Shown: piece by piece, positions 23,976-31,995 of the stretch | Layout of the letters: every line of letters starts with the position of its first letter | Position numbering within the stretch: position 1 is the first letter of the stretch | Assembly: GCA_035606915.1 (NCBI GenBank) | Contig: DATNDU010000079.1 | Span: 43,853-107,852, forward strand | Length of the DNA: 64,000 nucleotides | Reading direction: 5' to 3' | From: Roseiarcus sp035606915 | GTDB taxonomy: Bacteria > Pseudomonadota > Alphaproteobacteria > Rhizobiales > Beijerinckiaceae | The notes under the pieces: model-generated | Seen by the model: the letters and a program-made list of their open reading frames with translations, nothing else | What the model was told of the DNA's origin: nothing | Databases searched by the model: none | Translations under genes and position numbers: made by a program

Positions 23976-26654
23976 ATGGCGACGGCGACGGTCAACGGAC
24001 GCACGGTCGAGCTTCCCGAAGACGACGACGCGTTGCTCGTCGATGTCTTGCGCGGACCTCTGGCGCTGACGGGGACCAAGCTGGTTTGCGGCGCCGGGGC
24101 CTGCGGCGCCTGCACGGTGCTCGTCGATGGCGAGGCGATTGTAAGCTGCCTTCTGCCCGCCAAGGCGGCGGCGGGGAAGGCGATTACCACCGTCGAAGGC
24201 ATCGGCGGCGCGGATTTGCATGCCGTGCAGCGGGCCTTCATGGCGCTGGACGCCCTGCAATGCGGGTTCTGCACGCCCGGCTTCATTGTCGAAGCCAAGG
24301 CGTTCTACGATGTCTGGCGGGCGGAGAAGGGCGCGGCAGCGCCGACGCGAGAGGAAATCGGCGCCGCGTTCTCCGGCCACCTCTGCCGTTGCGGGGCCTA
24401 CGAAAACATCGTTCGCGCCGTCGTCGAAGCCTGTGCCGGCGTCTACGACCGGCCGGGCGCCGAGCCGCCGCGCATCGAGGCGCGCGACAAGGTCACCGGC
24501 AAGGCGCGCTATACGTTCGACCTCAGCCACGAAGGCCAGCTCGAAGGCGCGATCCTTCGCTCGCCGCACGCCCGCGCGCGCGTCGTTGCGCTTGATCTGG
24601 AGCCCGCCAAGGCGCTGCCGGGCGTCAAGGCGGCGGTGTCGCTGCTCGACGCCTCGCAGTTGGTCGGCTTCGTCGGCGAGCCCGTCGCCGCCGTCGCGGC
24701 TGTGGATCGGGCAACCGCCGAGCGGGCGCTGGCGGCCATTGGCGTGCAGTATGAGGCGCTGGCGGCTGTGGTCGGACCAGATGCGGCGCAGCGGGCGGAC
24801 GCCCCGGTGGCGTTTCCGCGCGGCAAGGGAATCAAATACAGCGCCGGCGAAGGCGGCGGCGCTCCGGCCTCCTGGCGCGGCAATCTGCGCGGGCCGGTGT
24901 CGGCCTTTTCTCTGCGCGCCGGCGCGGCCCGCAAGACGATCGCGGCGGCGCGCTTGGCAGGCGATCCGCTGCTGGTCGAGGGCGTGTTTCGCACCAGCGC
25001 GCAGCAACACAACGCGCTCGAACCCCATAACGCGATCGCGCGCTTCGAAGGCGAGGATCTCATCGTCGAGATCTCGACGCAGGCGGTGTCGGCGCTCGCG
25101 CATGAGATCGCCGCGCATTTCAAGCTCGCTCCGGCGCGCGTGCGCGTCGTCGCCGAGCATATCGGCGGCGGCTTCGGCAGCAAGGCGTCGCTCGGCATGG
25201 AGACCATCGCGGCGGTGACGCTCGCCAAGGCGGCTCACGCCCCGGTGCGCGTCGCCTATGCGCGTCACGAGGAGCTGTCGGTGGCGGGATACCGTCCGGC
25301 GGTGGAGATGAAGCTGGCGCTGCTGCCGACACGCGACGGCAAGCTCAAGGCGCTGTCGCTGACCGCCTATTCCGACGCCGGCGTCGCCACCAACAACACC
25401 GTCGCCGGCCTGGCGCGGCTGATCTATGCGGCGGAGGCGAAGGAACTCACCGATTACGACGTGGTCAGCAATCTGCCGCCGGGCTCGCCGTTTCGCGGGC
25501 CCGGCGGGCCGCCGATGGCGTTCGCGCTCGAACAGGGCGTCGACGAAGCGGCGCTGCGGCTTGGCGTCGATCCCCTCGCGCTGCGCAAGGTTTGGGACGA
25601 CAACCCCTCACGCGCGCGGCTCTATGATTGGGCGATGGGCCTCGATGTGTGGAAGACGCGCCCGTCGATGCCCGGTCACGGCCGCTTTCGGCGCGGCGTC
25701 GGCGTGGCGGCGGCTTACTGGCTCTATCTGTGGCAGGCCGACACCAAAGTCGAGCTTGCGGTCGTCGGCGGGCGGCTGGTCGCCAGCGTCGCCACGCAAG
25801 ACATCGGCACCGGAACGCGCACGGTCATCGCTGAGACGCTGGCGCGCGAGTTCGGGCTCGATGCGCACGAGATAGAGGTGCGGCTCGGCGATTCCAGACT
25901 GCCGAAGGGCCCCGGTTCCGGCGGCAGCCGCGTCACGGCGTCGATCGTGCCGGCGCTGCTTGCTGCATCCGAGAAGCTGAAAGCGCAAGCCGCGTTGCAG
26001 CCGGCGCCGGGCTCGAATGCCCCCTGGCGCGCATGGCTCGCGGCCGCGCCCGATCTCACCGTGACGACGGCAAGGCCGCCAGACGACAGGTCCAACATCT
26101 ATGGCCGCGCGTCGCTGTTGCACGAGGCCGGGATGGTCGGGCGGCTGTTCGGCTGGATGCTGCGCTTCCGGCAGAAGCTGGTGGTGGGCGCCGGCGCGCC
26201 GAGTTCCGTGCAGGTCGTCGAGGTGGAGGTCGACACCTGGCTCGGGCGCGTGCACGTCAAGCGCGCCTGGTCGGGCATTTCGGTCGGCCGCCTCGCGTCT
26301 CCAGCGCTGGCGCGCAATCAGGCGATCGGCGCGTTCTACCAAAGCCTCGGCCACGCGCTTTACGAGGCGCGCGAGATCGATCCCGTCACCGGCCGCGTGC
26401 TGAGCGTCAATCTCGACGACTATCGCACGCCTGGCGTCGGCGATGCTCCGCCTGTCGAGGTGCATTTCGAGGAGGACGGCTTCGCCCATGTTCGCGGCGG
26501 CTCCGTCGGCATCGGCGAGGTCGCCGCCGTGCCGACGCCGGCGGCCATCGCCAATGCGGTGCGCAACGCGCTCGGCGTGCGGCCGCAGGAGATCCCCATC
26601 CGCCCCGACCGTTTGCTGGCGCTCGTTGCAGGAGACGCTCATGTCGCTGGTTGA
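23976..26654 (+). CDS. Molybdenum hydroxylase with fused [2Fe-2S] and Mo-binding domains
   Basis: This 892-residue xanthine-oxidase-family protein hydroxylates aldehydes or N-heterocycles. Residues 1-155 form the Fe-S part. One plant-ferredoxin-type [2Fe-2S] site uses Cys38, 43, 46 and 58, and a second uses Cys96, 99, 137 and 139 (QCGFC, CRCGAYENI). The rest is the molybdopterin subunit, with GGGFGSKAS, FRGPGGPPMAFALEQ, ATQDIGTGTRT and the catalytic-Glu region SVGIGEVAAVP. Fe-S and Mo modules in one chain resemble aldehyde oxidoreductase of the MOP type, but an FAD subunit is encoded next, overlapping by 14 bp. The start is ATG 23976, with GAGG upstream. The substrate is unknown. Confidence 0.88.
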   Translation: MATATVNGRTVELPEDDDALLVDVLRGPLALTGTKLVCGAGACGACTVLVDGEAIVSCLLPAKAAAGKAITTVEGIGGADLHAVQRAFMALDALQCGFCTPGFIVEAKAFYDVWRAEKGAAAPTREEIGAAFSGHLCRCGAYENIVRAVVEACAGVYDRPGAEPPRIEARDKVTGKARYTFDLSHEGQLEGAILRSPHARARVVALDLEPAKALPGVKAAVSLLDASQLVGFVGEPVAAVAAVDRATAERALAAIGVQYEALAAVVGPDAAQRADAPVAFPRGKGIKYSAGEGGGAPASWRGNLRGPVSAFSLRAGAARKTIAAARLAGDPLLVEGVFRTSAQQHNALEPHNAIARFEGEDLIVEISTQAVSALAHEIAAHFKLAPARVRVVAEHIGGGFGSKASLGMETIAAVTLAKAAHAPVRVAYARHEELSVAGYRPAVEMKLALLPTRDGKLKALSLTAYSDAGVATNNTVAGLARLIYAAEAKELTDYDVVSNLPPGSPFRGPGGPPMAFALEQGVDEAALRLGVDPLALRKVWDDNPSRARLYDWAMGLDVWKTRPSMPGHGRFRRGVGVAAAYWLYLWQADTKVELAVVGGRLVASVATQDIGTGTRTVIAETLAREFGLDAHEIEVRLGDSRLPKGPGSGGSRVTASIVPALLAASEKLKAQAALQPAPGSNAPWRAWLAAAPDLTVTTARPPDDRSNIYGRASLLHEAGMVGRLFGWMLRFRQKLVVGAGAPSSVQVVEVEVDTWLGRVHVKRAWSGISVGRLASPALARNQAIGAFYQSLGHALYEAREIDPVTGRVLSVNLDDYRTPGVGDAPPVEVHFEEDGFAHVRGGSVGIGEVAAVPTPAAIANAVRNALGVRPQEIPIRPDRLLALVAGDAHVAG

Positions 26655-27555
26655 AGCCGCTGCGGAATATCGGGCCGGCGGAACCGATCTCTCCGAGCGC
26701 CGCCGCAGCGGCGTGTCGCGCGGGCCGTTGGTCGACATCGCGGCGCCGGAGGCGCAAGGCGGGGTATGGCGGCAAGCGGACGGCGGCCTGCGCATCGGCG
26801 CGCTGACGACGATCGCCGCTGTGGCCGCGGACGCGGCTGTTGGTCAGGGCTATCCCGGGCTCGCCGCGGCGGCGGCGGGTTTGGCGACGCCGCAGATCCG
26901 TCGCGTCGCCACCGTGGGCGGCAATATCGCGCAGCGCAATCGCTGCTGGTACTTCCGCAACCCCGAGGTCGCGTGCCTGAAAAAAGGCGGCCAGGGTTGC
27001 CCGATGCGCGCCGGCAACGCCCTTTATGGGGTCGTGTTCGACCGCGCGCCATGCGCGGCCCCGCATCCTTCGACGCTCGCGGCCGCGTTGCTGGCTTGCG
27101 ACGCGCGGCTCGACACCAACCGGCGGCGCGATCTGCCGATCGCCGAGGCGTTGGGCAATGGACAAGCGAGCGCGGCGGAAACGTCGCTTGGCGCAGGCGA
27201 ACTGATCGAAGCCATCGCGCTCCCGGCGCCAGTCGCCGGCGAACGGGCCGCCTACAGGCGCGCCATCGGGCGCGCTCACTCGGAATGGCCGCTGGTTGAA
27301 CTTGTCGTCAGCGCGACGCTGGAGGCCGGCGTCTTCGCGCGCATTCGCGTCGTCGCCGGCGGCGTTGCGCCGGTTCCCTTGCGGCTGGAGGCGGTCGAAG
27401 CGGCCGTGCTCGGCAGGCCCGCGAGCGCCGAGACTTTCGCCGCCGCCATGGCGGCGGCGACGAGCGGCGCCAATCCGCTTGCGCAAGCGCGCTACAAGCT
27501 CGCACTCCTTCAAGGCCTGGTGCGAGATCTCCTGGAGACGGTGGCGGCAAGTTGA
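26641..27555 (+). CDS. FAD-binding subunit of the molybdenum hydroxylase, with extra cysteine cluster
   Basis: This 304-residue FAD_binding_5/CO_deh_flav_C protein carries electrons from the molybdenum subunit to the acceptor. FAD-binding landmarks are RAGGTDL near the N-terminus and ATVGGNIAQRNRC in the middle. Four cysteines at residues 102, 112, 120 and 138 (RCWYFRNP, CLKKGG, GCPMR, PCAAPHPS) match the region that holds an additional [4Fe-4S] cluster in PaoB/YagS and 4-hydroxybenzoyl-CoA reductase beta subunits. The gene overlaps the previous one by 14 bp and has no separate promoter. A periplasmic location is unlikely because no signal peptide is present. Confidence 0.87.
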   Translation: MSLVEAAAEYRAGGTDLSERRRSGVSRGPLVDIAAPEAQGGVWRQADGGLRIGALTTIAAVAADAAVGQGYPGLAAAAAGLATPQIRRVATVGGNIAQRNRCWYFRNPEVACLKKGGQGCPMRAGNALYGVVFDRAPCAAPHPSTLAAALLACDARLDTNRRRDLPIAEALGNGQASAAETSLGAGELIEAIALPAPVAGERAAYRRAIGRAHSEWPLVELVVSATLEAGVFARIRVVAGGVAPVPLRLEAVEAAVLGRPASAETFAAAMAAATSGANPLAQARYKLALLQGLVRDLLETVAAS

Positions 27556-27727
27556 TAGGTCGATTGACGCCTATGGTCGATCCCGAAGGGCGACGAAGAA
27601 CCCGCCAGCGTCGGAAATCCAGGGAAATGCAGATGCGCCCCGGCCGGCGCTACTCGTTCGAATCCGAAACTCGGCGCCCGGTCGCGGGTGGGCGGATTGC
27701 GGACTCCCCGCGCAATCCACCGACCTC

Positions 27728-27764
27728 GCCCTGAGGCGCGAAGCGAAGCGTAGCCTCGAAGGGC
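27728..27764 (+). repeat. REP-like element, copy 1
   Basis: The core GCCCTGAGG...GTAGCCTCGAAGGGC is the CCTGAGG/CTCGAAGG type of palindromic repeat that is scattered through Hyphomicrobiales genomes. The two ends are partly complementary. Confidence 0.5.
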
Positions 27765-27829
27765 GTTCCAGCTAACGCCGCCGGTTGTGCGAGGCAGCGG
27801 TTGATTGCAGCAGAGGTCGGGCCAACGAG

Positions 27830-27867
27830 CGTCCTCCGAGGCCCCTTCGGGGCTCCTCAGGATGAGG
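27830..27867 (-). repeat. REP-like element, copy 2 (inverted)
   Basis: CGTCCTCCGAG...GCTCCTCAGGATGAG is the same repeat type read in the other direction. It has an inner GCCCC-TTC-GGGGC hairpin. Confidence 0.55.
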
Positions 27868-28007
27868 GGGGGTGGGTGGCGCCGACACGGCCCGCTCTTC
27901 CCCAACGCCCGCCAATCCGGGAATTCCTTGCACCCCTCGTCAGCAAGCATCGGAGCCGCCGCTCCGACCAACGGACCCCAGGTCGATCCGATGCCGCCGC
28001 CGCCCGA

Positions 28008-28904
28008 TTACCGACGTCGCCCGACGCCCGCGCCCAATTCGCTGCGGCGCCAGGCGGCAGGCGAGACGCCGATCGAGCGTTTGAATTCCCGGCTAAAGTG
28101 ATAGACGTCGCAAAAGCCGCATTTTTCCGCGATTCCGGCGAGCGGTTCGTTGTTGTGGATAATCAAGGATTGGGCTTGCATGAGGCGTTCGCGCAGCAGC
28201 CACTGACGCGGGCTGGTGCGCAAATGCTTGCGAAATAGCCGTCGCGTTTGTGACGCGCTGAGGTTCGTCACCGCGCTAAGTTCGTCGGCGCCCCAGGGTC
28301 GGTTCAAGTCCGCGTGCATAGCGGCCACGATCAGGGCGAGCGCGGCGGGCATGCCTGGCGCCGCCGACCCAGCCCGCGCTTGATCGATGATTGTGAGGAA
28401 TTCGCTGGCGAGACAATTGAGGCGCAGATCGACGCCAAGTTGGCGGCCGCGCATGACTGAAAACAGTCGCTCGAACCACGACAATATGTTCGCGCCGTCG
28501 AGAATGGCGACGCGAGGCGTAGCGTTGCCAAAGAGCTTTTCCCGCACCGCCGCCGGATTCGGCCCGTCCAGTCGAAACCACAGCAACGTCCATGGCGCTC
28601 GCGGGTCCGCGAGATGTGCGTGGGGCCACTCGTTGGCGATCCATACCAGTTGCCCCGGGCGCACCTCCAAGCGCTGTCCGAGCGTTTCGACAACGCCGGC
28701 GCCGGAAAGACAATAGAGGACATCCTGCCCGGCATGGCTGGCGCGCACGACCCTGTAGTCCGCCGCCGCCACGACCTTGCCGGCGCGCAAAATGCTGAAC
28801 GCGCAATGCGTCCAACCGGCTTCGGGGACGTAATACAAGCTCTCAACGAAGGACGTCTCACCTAGCATGCGCGTTTTATACAAAAACGCGCCCCGTTTGT
28901 CCAT
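28008..28904 (-). CDS. AraC-family transcriptional regulator
   Basis: This 298-residue protein has an N-terminal cupin-like sensing domain (about 20-110, with LEVRPGQLVWIANEWPHAH) and a C-terminal AraC domain. The latter carries two helix-turn-helix units, LSASQTRRLFRKHLRTSPRQWL and IAEKCGFCDVYHFSREFKRSIGVSP. It probably activates the divergent PhyH/ribose-type operon, which starts 138 bp away, in response to its sugar. An alternative start 12 codons later is possible, since neither has a strong ribosome site. Confidence 0.88.
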   Translation of the reverse strand: MDKRGAFLYKTRMLGETSFVESLYYVPEAGWTHCAFSILRAGKVVAAADYRVVRASHAGQDVLYCLSGAGVVETLGQRLEVRPGQLVWIANEWPHAHLADPRAPWTLLWFRLDGPNPAAVREKLFGNATPRVAILDGANILSWFERLFSVMRGRQLGVDLRLNCLASEFLTIIDQARAGSAAPGMPAALALIVAAMHADLNRPWGADELSAVTNLSASQTRRLFRKHLRTSPRQWLLRERLMQAQSLIIHNNEPLAGIAEKCGFCDVYHFSREFKRSIGVSPAAWRRSELGAGVGRRR

Positions 28905-29042
28905 TTTCTAAACAGGCTGGCGCGGATAGCTTCAATCCCACGCTAGGAGTTCAACGGAATCGACGTCCCGCCGTTTTTGCCGCCGCAGGCCAGCATCAGG
29001 CCGGACGCAAAGGCGAGCTGATTGGAATCGGGAAGAACGCTG

Positions 29043-29807
29043 ATGATCGCGATGACCAAGGAAGAGGCGAGCCTATACGCTCGCGACGGATACATAATTC
29101 GCAAAGGTTTGCTCGACGTCGGAGAGGTGGGCTTGTTTCGCGACCGCGCGCGCCGACAACTCGAGCAGGAGAATAGCGCTGGCGGCGTGATGGCCAAGGG
29201 CGACAAGGAAGGCAAGAAGACCCTGCTGAAAATGTGGTTGACGGCGGAGGACGACCAATACGGGCTGCTCGCCCGCGACGAGCGGCTGGTCAATCTCGCC
29301 GAGGACGCGATCGGCAAGCCGATCTATCTCTACAGCCACAAGATGACTATGAAGCAGCCTAACGAAGGCGGCGCGTGGGAGTGGCATCAGGACTTCGGCT
29401 ATTGGTACAATTACGGCTGCCTGGCGCCGGAAATGATGAGCATCTACGTCGCTCTCGATAAAGCCACGCGAGAAAACGGCTGTTTGCAGGTGCTCAAGGG
29501 CTCGCATAAGCTCGGCCGTCTGAACCATGTCCGCGAGAACGATCAGACCAATGTCGAACAGGAACATCTCGAAGCGGCGTTGGAGCGCTTCGAACTCGTT
29601 TACGTGGAAATGGAGGCTGGAGACGCGCTCGTTTTTGACGGCAACCTGCTGCATCGTTCTGACGCGAACCGCTCGAACACGTATCGCTGGGGTTACATCT
29701 CCTCCTACAATGCGGTCGAGAATGCGCCTTTTAAGCGAGTGCGGGAGTATGGAAACTACCAAGAGTTGCGGAAAGCGCCCGCCGGCTCTTTCCGCATGGC
29801 GTCCTGA
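29043..29807 (+). CDS. Phytanoyl-CoA dioxygenase (PhyH) family Fe(II)/2-oxoglutarate oxygenase
   Basis: This 254-residue protein of the PhyH family hydroxylates or oxidatively demethylates a small molecule using 2-oxoglutarate and O2. The Fe(II) ligands are in WHQDFGYW (His and Asp) and the distal His in LLHRSDANRS. The Arg for 2-oxoglutarate probably lies shortly after. The ATG at 29043 has GGGAAG 8 bases upstream; an earlier in-frame TTG does not. It precedes a ribose-type importer by 127 bp and is divergent from the AraC gene. Its presence suggests that the importer's ligand carries a group removed or hydroxylated before phosphorylation. That role is inference. Confidence 0.85.
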   Translation: MIAMTKEEASLYARDGYIIRKGLLDVGEVGLFRDRARRQLEQENSAGGVMAKGDKEGKKTLLKMWLTAEDDQYGLLARDERLVNLAEDAIGKPIYLYSHKMTMKQPNEGGAWEWHQDFGYWYNYGCLAPEMMSIYVALDKATRENGCLQVLKGSHKLGRLNHVRENDQTNVEQEHLEAALERFELVYVEMEAGDALVFDGNLLHRSDANRSNTYRWGYISSYNAVENAPFKRVREYGNYQELRKAPAGSFRMAS

Positions 29808-29934
29808 AACAAAATCAGGCGCCGCGCGTGACGCCTGGCGATCGAACGCCAGCGCTGCGGGCGTTCGTTGAAGAGACATCAAAGGGTGGGCAGCCCGGAC
29901 GTTTGCGAAGCGTCCATTCTGCCGGGAGGACCTG

Positions 29935-30957
29935 ATGGCCGGTACGGCCGCAACCAGCGCCCGCGCGCCAGTCATGGACCGGTTTACGCTCACGCGCCTC
30001 CTTCGGGCGCGGGAGGCGGGCGTGTTCATTGCGCTTCTGGCGCTGTGCGCATTTTTGTCGTTTGCGACCGACTGGTTCCTGACTTCGGTGAATCTTTTCA
30101 ACGTCGGCCGCCAGATCTCTTTGCTCGGGATCATGTCGGTCGGCATGACGTTCGTATTGATCTCTGGCGAGGTCGATCTTTCCGTGGGTTCGACCTACGC
30201 CTTTTCCGGCCTTTCCACAGGCATGCTGATTACCGCAGGTTGGTCGCTGGCTCCGGCGCTGTTTGTGGGCGTCCTCACGGGAGCGGCGATCGGCCTCATC
30301 AACGGCGCCCTTTCCACATACGGCCGGCTGCCGTCCCTGATCGCGACGCTGGGCATGCTGAGCGTCGTGCGCGGGGCGGCGCTGATCTTGACCAATGGTC
30401 AGCCTGTGACGATCAATGTCCGCAACGGCGCGTCGCCCGCCGTGCTCGACATCTTTGAATATATGGGCCAGGGCTATCTCTTCGGGGTGGTCCCGATGCA
30501 GCTCGTTTTCTTTGTCATCATCGCAGCGCTCGCCTGGCTGGTGTTGTCATATACGAATTTCGGCTTTCGCGTGTTCGCCGTCGGCGGCAGCGCGAAGGCG
30601 GCGCGCGTGTCCGGCATTCACGTCAACACAGTCAAGATCTGGGCCTTCGTGCTGATGGGAATGCTCGCGGCATTCGCCGGCATCCTCAGCCTTGCTTTTC
30701 TGCCGAGCGGTCAGGCAGGGCGCACAGGGTTAGGTCTCGAACTCGACGTGATCGCCGCGACCATCGTCGGCGGTTCGTCGCTCTCCGGCGGCGAGGGCAC
30801 AATCCTTGGCACCGTTCTCGGGGTGTTGATCATCGGCGTCATGCGGAACGGATTGGTGCTTATGGGCGTCTCGCCTTTTGTACAGGAATTGATGATCGGC
30901 CTTGTCATCATCATCGCCGTCGGCATCGACAAGTGGTCGACGCGCGGCGCCGGCTAG
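29935..30957 (+). CDS. Ribose-type ABC transporter permease
   Basis: This 340-residue RbsC-family permease has about nine hydrophobic segments. The motif ISGEVDLSVGSTYAFSGL (about 80-97) and the region VGGSAKAARVSGIHVNTVK are typical, and GGSSLSGGEGTILG is present in the C-terminal half. GGGAGGACCTG precedes the ATG. It leads the transporter genes of the AraC-linked operon and is followed after 33 bp by the binding protein. Confidence 0.92.
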   Translation: MAGTAATSARAPVMDRFTLTRLLRAREAGVFIALLALCAFLSFATDWFLTSVNLFNVGRQISLLGIMSVGMTFVLISGEVDLSVGSTYAFSGLSTGMLITAGWSLAPALFVGVLTGAAIGLINGALSTYGRLPSLIATLGMLSVVRGAALILTNGQPVTINVRNGASPAVLDIFEYMGQGYLFGVVPMQLVFFVIIAALAWLVLSYTNFGFRVFAVGGSAKAARVSGIHVNTVKIWAFVLMGMLAAFAGILSLAFLPSGQAGRTGLGLELDVIAATIVGGSSLSGGEGTILGTVLGVLIIGVMRNGLVLMGVSPFVQELMIGLVIIIAVGIDKWSTRGAG

Positions 30958-30990
30958 TGGGCAACAAAGATCAAAAAGGGAGGAATGAAT

Positions 30991-31968
30991 ATGAAACTTG
31001 GGCACATCATTGTGGCGGCGGCGCTGGCGCTGGCGCCATTGTCGGCGCAGGCGGCCTCAAAGCTCAACGATTTTTCGCTTGCGAGTCGCATCAAGGCGAA
31101 GATCGCCTCGGGCAAGCCGCTCGACATCTACGTCTCCTATCACGACGTCTCGAATGAATTCGCGCCGTTCATGAAGGCCGGCGTGCGAAAGGCGGCGACC
31201 GAGGACAAGGTGAACGCCCAGTTCATCGGGCCGGTGGGCGCAAACGCCGACGGCCAGATAAGCGAGATCGAAACTTTGATGGGCAAGATGGACGGCTTGG
31301 CGATATCGTCGGTTTCGAGCGACGCGCTTGCGCCGGTCATCGATCGGTTCCTGAAAGCCGGCATCCCGGTAGTGACCTTCAATACCGACAATCCAAACAG
31401 CAAGCGTCTCGCCTTCGCCGGGCAGGACCTCGTTCAATCGGGTCGCGAAGCCGGCAAGCTGATGGCGAAAGTGCTGGATGGCAAGGGCAAGGTGCTGATC
31501 ACGACGATCGACGCGGCCGCGCAATGGTCGCTCGATCGCGAGAAAGGCGCACGCGAGGCGTTGAAGGCCTCCAGCGGCATCGAGATCGTCAATACGCTGA
31601 ACACCGGGACCGATCCGCAGAAGATTTATTCCGCGATCGAAAACGCGATGCTCGCCAATCCGAGCATCACTGGCATATTGTCACTGGAATGCTGCTCGAC
31701 GCCGGCGGCGGGAACATGGGTAGACCGCAACAAAGCGGCCAACCGAGTCAAGGTTGTCGGGTTCGACCTGCTCGATGAGACCGTCCAGCTTGTCGAGAAG
31801 GGCGATATCCAGGCCACGATCGATCAGGCCCCGGAAGCGCAAGGCTTCGCGGCCGTCGATCTCCTCGTCAAGTTCTTGAAGGGACAGACGATCGAAAATG
31901 TCGACACCGGCGTGAAAGTCTACACCAAAGACAACATCGGCGAAATCGTCAAAAAAGTCAAAAAATAA
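30991..31968 (+). CDS. Sugar ABC transporter substrate-binding protein
   Basis: This is a periplasmic binding protein of about 325 residues with a Sec signal peptide (MKLGHIIVAAALALAPLSAQA) cleaved before ASKLND. Ribose-binding-type stretches follow, such as IGPVGANADGQISEIETLM and VVTFNTDNPNSKRLAFAGQD. Two ATGs lie close together (30985 and 30991). The second has the proper 8-base spacing from GGGAGGA, so it is preferred. It captures the sugar for the permease at 29935-30957. Confidence 0.9.
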   Translation: MKLGHIIVAAALALAPLSAQAASKLNDFSLASRIKAKIASGKPLDIYVSYHDVSNEFAPFMKAGVRKAATEDKVNAQFIGPVGANADGQISEIETLMGKMDGLAISSVSSDALAPVIDRFLKAGIPVVTFNTDNPNSKRLAFAGQDLVQSGREAGKLMAKVLDGKGKVLITTIDAAAQWSLDREKGAREALKASSGIEIVNTLNTGTDPQKIYSAIENAMLANPSITGILSLECCSTPAAGTWVDRNKAANRVKVVGFDLLDETVQLVEKGDIQATIDQAPEAQGFAAVDLLVKFLKGQTIENVDTGVKVYTKDNIGEIVKKVKK

Positions 31969-31995
31969 GGCACGGACATCTTCGCGTCTGACCAC

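Larger units (their letters stand above)
27556..28007. other. Intergenic region with REP-like repeats
   Basis: This stretch between the FAD-subunit gene and the convergent AraC gene holds no convincing gene. It contains two REP-like copies in opposite orientation (27728-27764 and 27830-27867), which together could fold into a long stem-loop and end transcription from both sides. The rest, about 140 bp on the AraC side, shows nothing I recognise. Confidence 0.5.

Noticed and set aside
23889..25268. Long minus-strand extension of the TetR frame
   Set aside because: It is antisense to the molybdenum hydroxylase gene, is arginine-rich and shows no motifs. The TetR domain starts at 23888.
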